Shown here: piece by piece, positions 5,821 to 6,106 of the stretch
Numbering within the stretch: position 1 is the first letter of the stretch
Layout: each line of letters starts with the position of its first letter
Origin: Kiritimatiellia bacterium
GTDB lineage: Bacteria; Verrucomicrobiota; Kiritimatiellia; RFP12; DVOR01
DNA: 6,106 nucleotides
Reading direction: 5' to 3'
Assembly: GCA_017646485.1 (NCBI GenBank)
Contig: JAGCML010000174.1
Span: 1 to 6,106 of the forward strand
Made by a program: the position numbers and the translations under genes
The notes under the pieces: model-generated
The model's database searches: none
The model's input: the letters and a program-made list of their open reading frames with translations, nothing else
What the model was told of the DNA's origin: nothing

Positions 5821-6106
5821 ATGGAAAAGCCCATTGTCCTCGTGTGGTTAACCCTTCGTGGCGTAGCAGAATTCTCTGCCACGGAAGCCCAGGTCGCCGA
5901 ATGGCAGGCACGATTACCCGAATTGGAATTTCTCCGCGTGACAACTCAGGAAGATTTTATTCGTAATCTGTCGCGCGCCACCTACATCATGACCTACCGT
6001 TTTTGCGAGGCATGGTTGGCCCTCACCTATCGTGCCAAGTGGATTTCTACGCCGGCAGCTGGGCGTGAACTTTTAGGCGAAAAATTCCCCGAGCGCCTAA
6101 AGGTCA
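5821..6106 (+). CDS. Probable D-2-hydroxyacid dehydrogenase, N-terminal part (cut by window end)
   Basis: The frame is open from ATG 5821 to the window end: 95 complete codons plus one base, with no stop. The N-terminus MEKPIVLVWLTL looks like the first beta strand of a Rossmann-type substrate domain and not an export signal. The segment RAKWISTPAAGRELLGEKFP (71-90) resembles the block in D-isomer-specific 2-hydroxyacid dehydrogenases where (L)KWI-x-(T/S)PAAG leads into the -LL- helix. Such enzymes use NAD(P)H to interconvert 2-ketoacids and D-2-hydroxyacids. The nucleotide-binding GxGxxG and the catalytic Arg, Glu and His would lie beyond the window, so the family call rests on one motif. 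The gene starts 8 nt after the rpoN stop and probably belongs to the same transcript. Confidence 0.62.
   Translation, partial: MEKPIVLVWLTLRGVAEFSATEAQVAEWQARLPELEFLRVTTQEDFIRNLSRATYIMTYRFCEAWLALTYRAKWISTPAAGRELLGEKFPERLKV

Noticed and set aside
5658..5966. Short overlapping frames on both strands around the rpoN end
   Set aside because: They overlap the RpoN box coding region and the start of the dehydrogenase-like gene in other frames, and they lack family motifs and ribosome binding sites.

Overview
The window is a bacterial chromosomal segment with all recognised genes on the + strand. About 890 bases of AT-rich, repeat-laden, apparently non-coding DNA come first, followed by a single-gene unit for valyl-tRNA synthetase (valS). 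After a strong intrinsic terminator comes a compact gene cluster: a DJ-1/YajL-family protein, the alternative sigma factor RpoN (sigma-54), and the start of what looks like a D-2-hydroxyacid dehydrogenase, cut by the window end.

Organism: the sequence does not identify a species. Three things are visible: a sigma-54 gene, extended -10 promoters (TGGTATACT), and an intergenic repeat family with the theme CTGTAA-N-GCCC-N-GGGC-TTACAG. Intergenic repeats of that kind recall those I associate with the Planctomycetes-Verrucomicrobia-Lentisphaerae/Kiritimatiellae group. This is a tentative impression, not a demonstrated assignment. The coding DNA has intermediate GC content. valS has strongly biased codon choice (AAG, CTC, GGC), while rpoN is more relaxed.

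Layout: 1-19 is an AT-rich hairpin. 39-140 is the most striking element: five identical copies of the 10-bp palindrome ATGGTACCAT at an exact 23-bp period with diverged 13-bp spacers. 150-264 holds degenerate pyrimidine-rich repeats. 265-415 shows nothing I can assign. 420-504 is a run of three or four GC-rich hairpins, and 505-685 contains two 57-bp direct repeats 102 bp apart plus a third partial repeat theme. 686-880 shows nothing recognisable. 883-919 carries the valS promoter inside the loop of a terminator-like inverted repeat. valS runs 941-3619 and ends at a 14-bp-stem terminator (3641-3679). A second extended -10 promoter (3729-3737) precedes the DJ-1 gene (3767-4318), rpoN (4337-5812) and the partial dehydrogenase gene (5821-end). 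Gaps of 18 and 8 nt suggest co-transcription.

Functional picture: valS is ordinary housekeeping. Sigma-54 grouped with a DJ-1-like protein and a possible hydroxyacid dehydrogenase is not the rpoN-hpf-ptsN arrangement of enterobacteria. The part most likely to be undescribed is the phased palindrome array at the left edge, which looks like a multi-site binding array for a dimeric protein. Its partner gene, if any, probably lies outside the window to the left.
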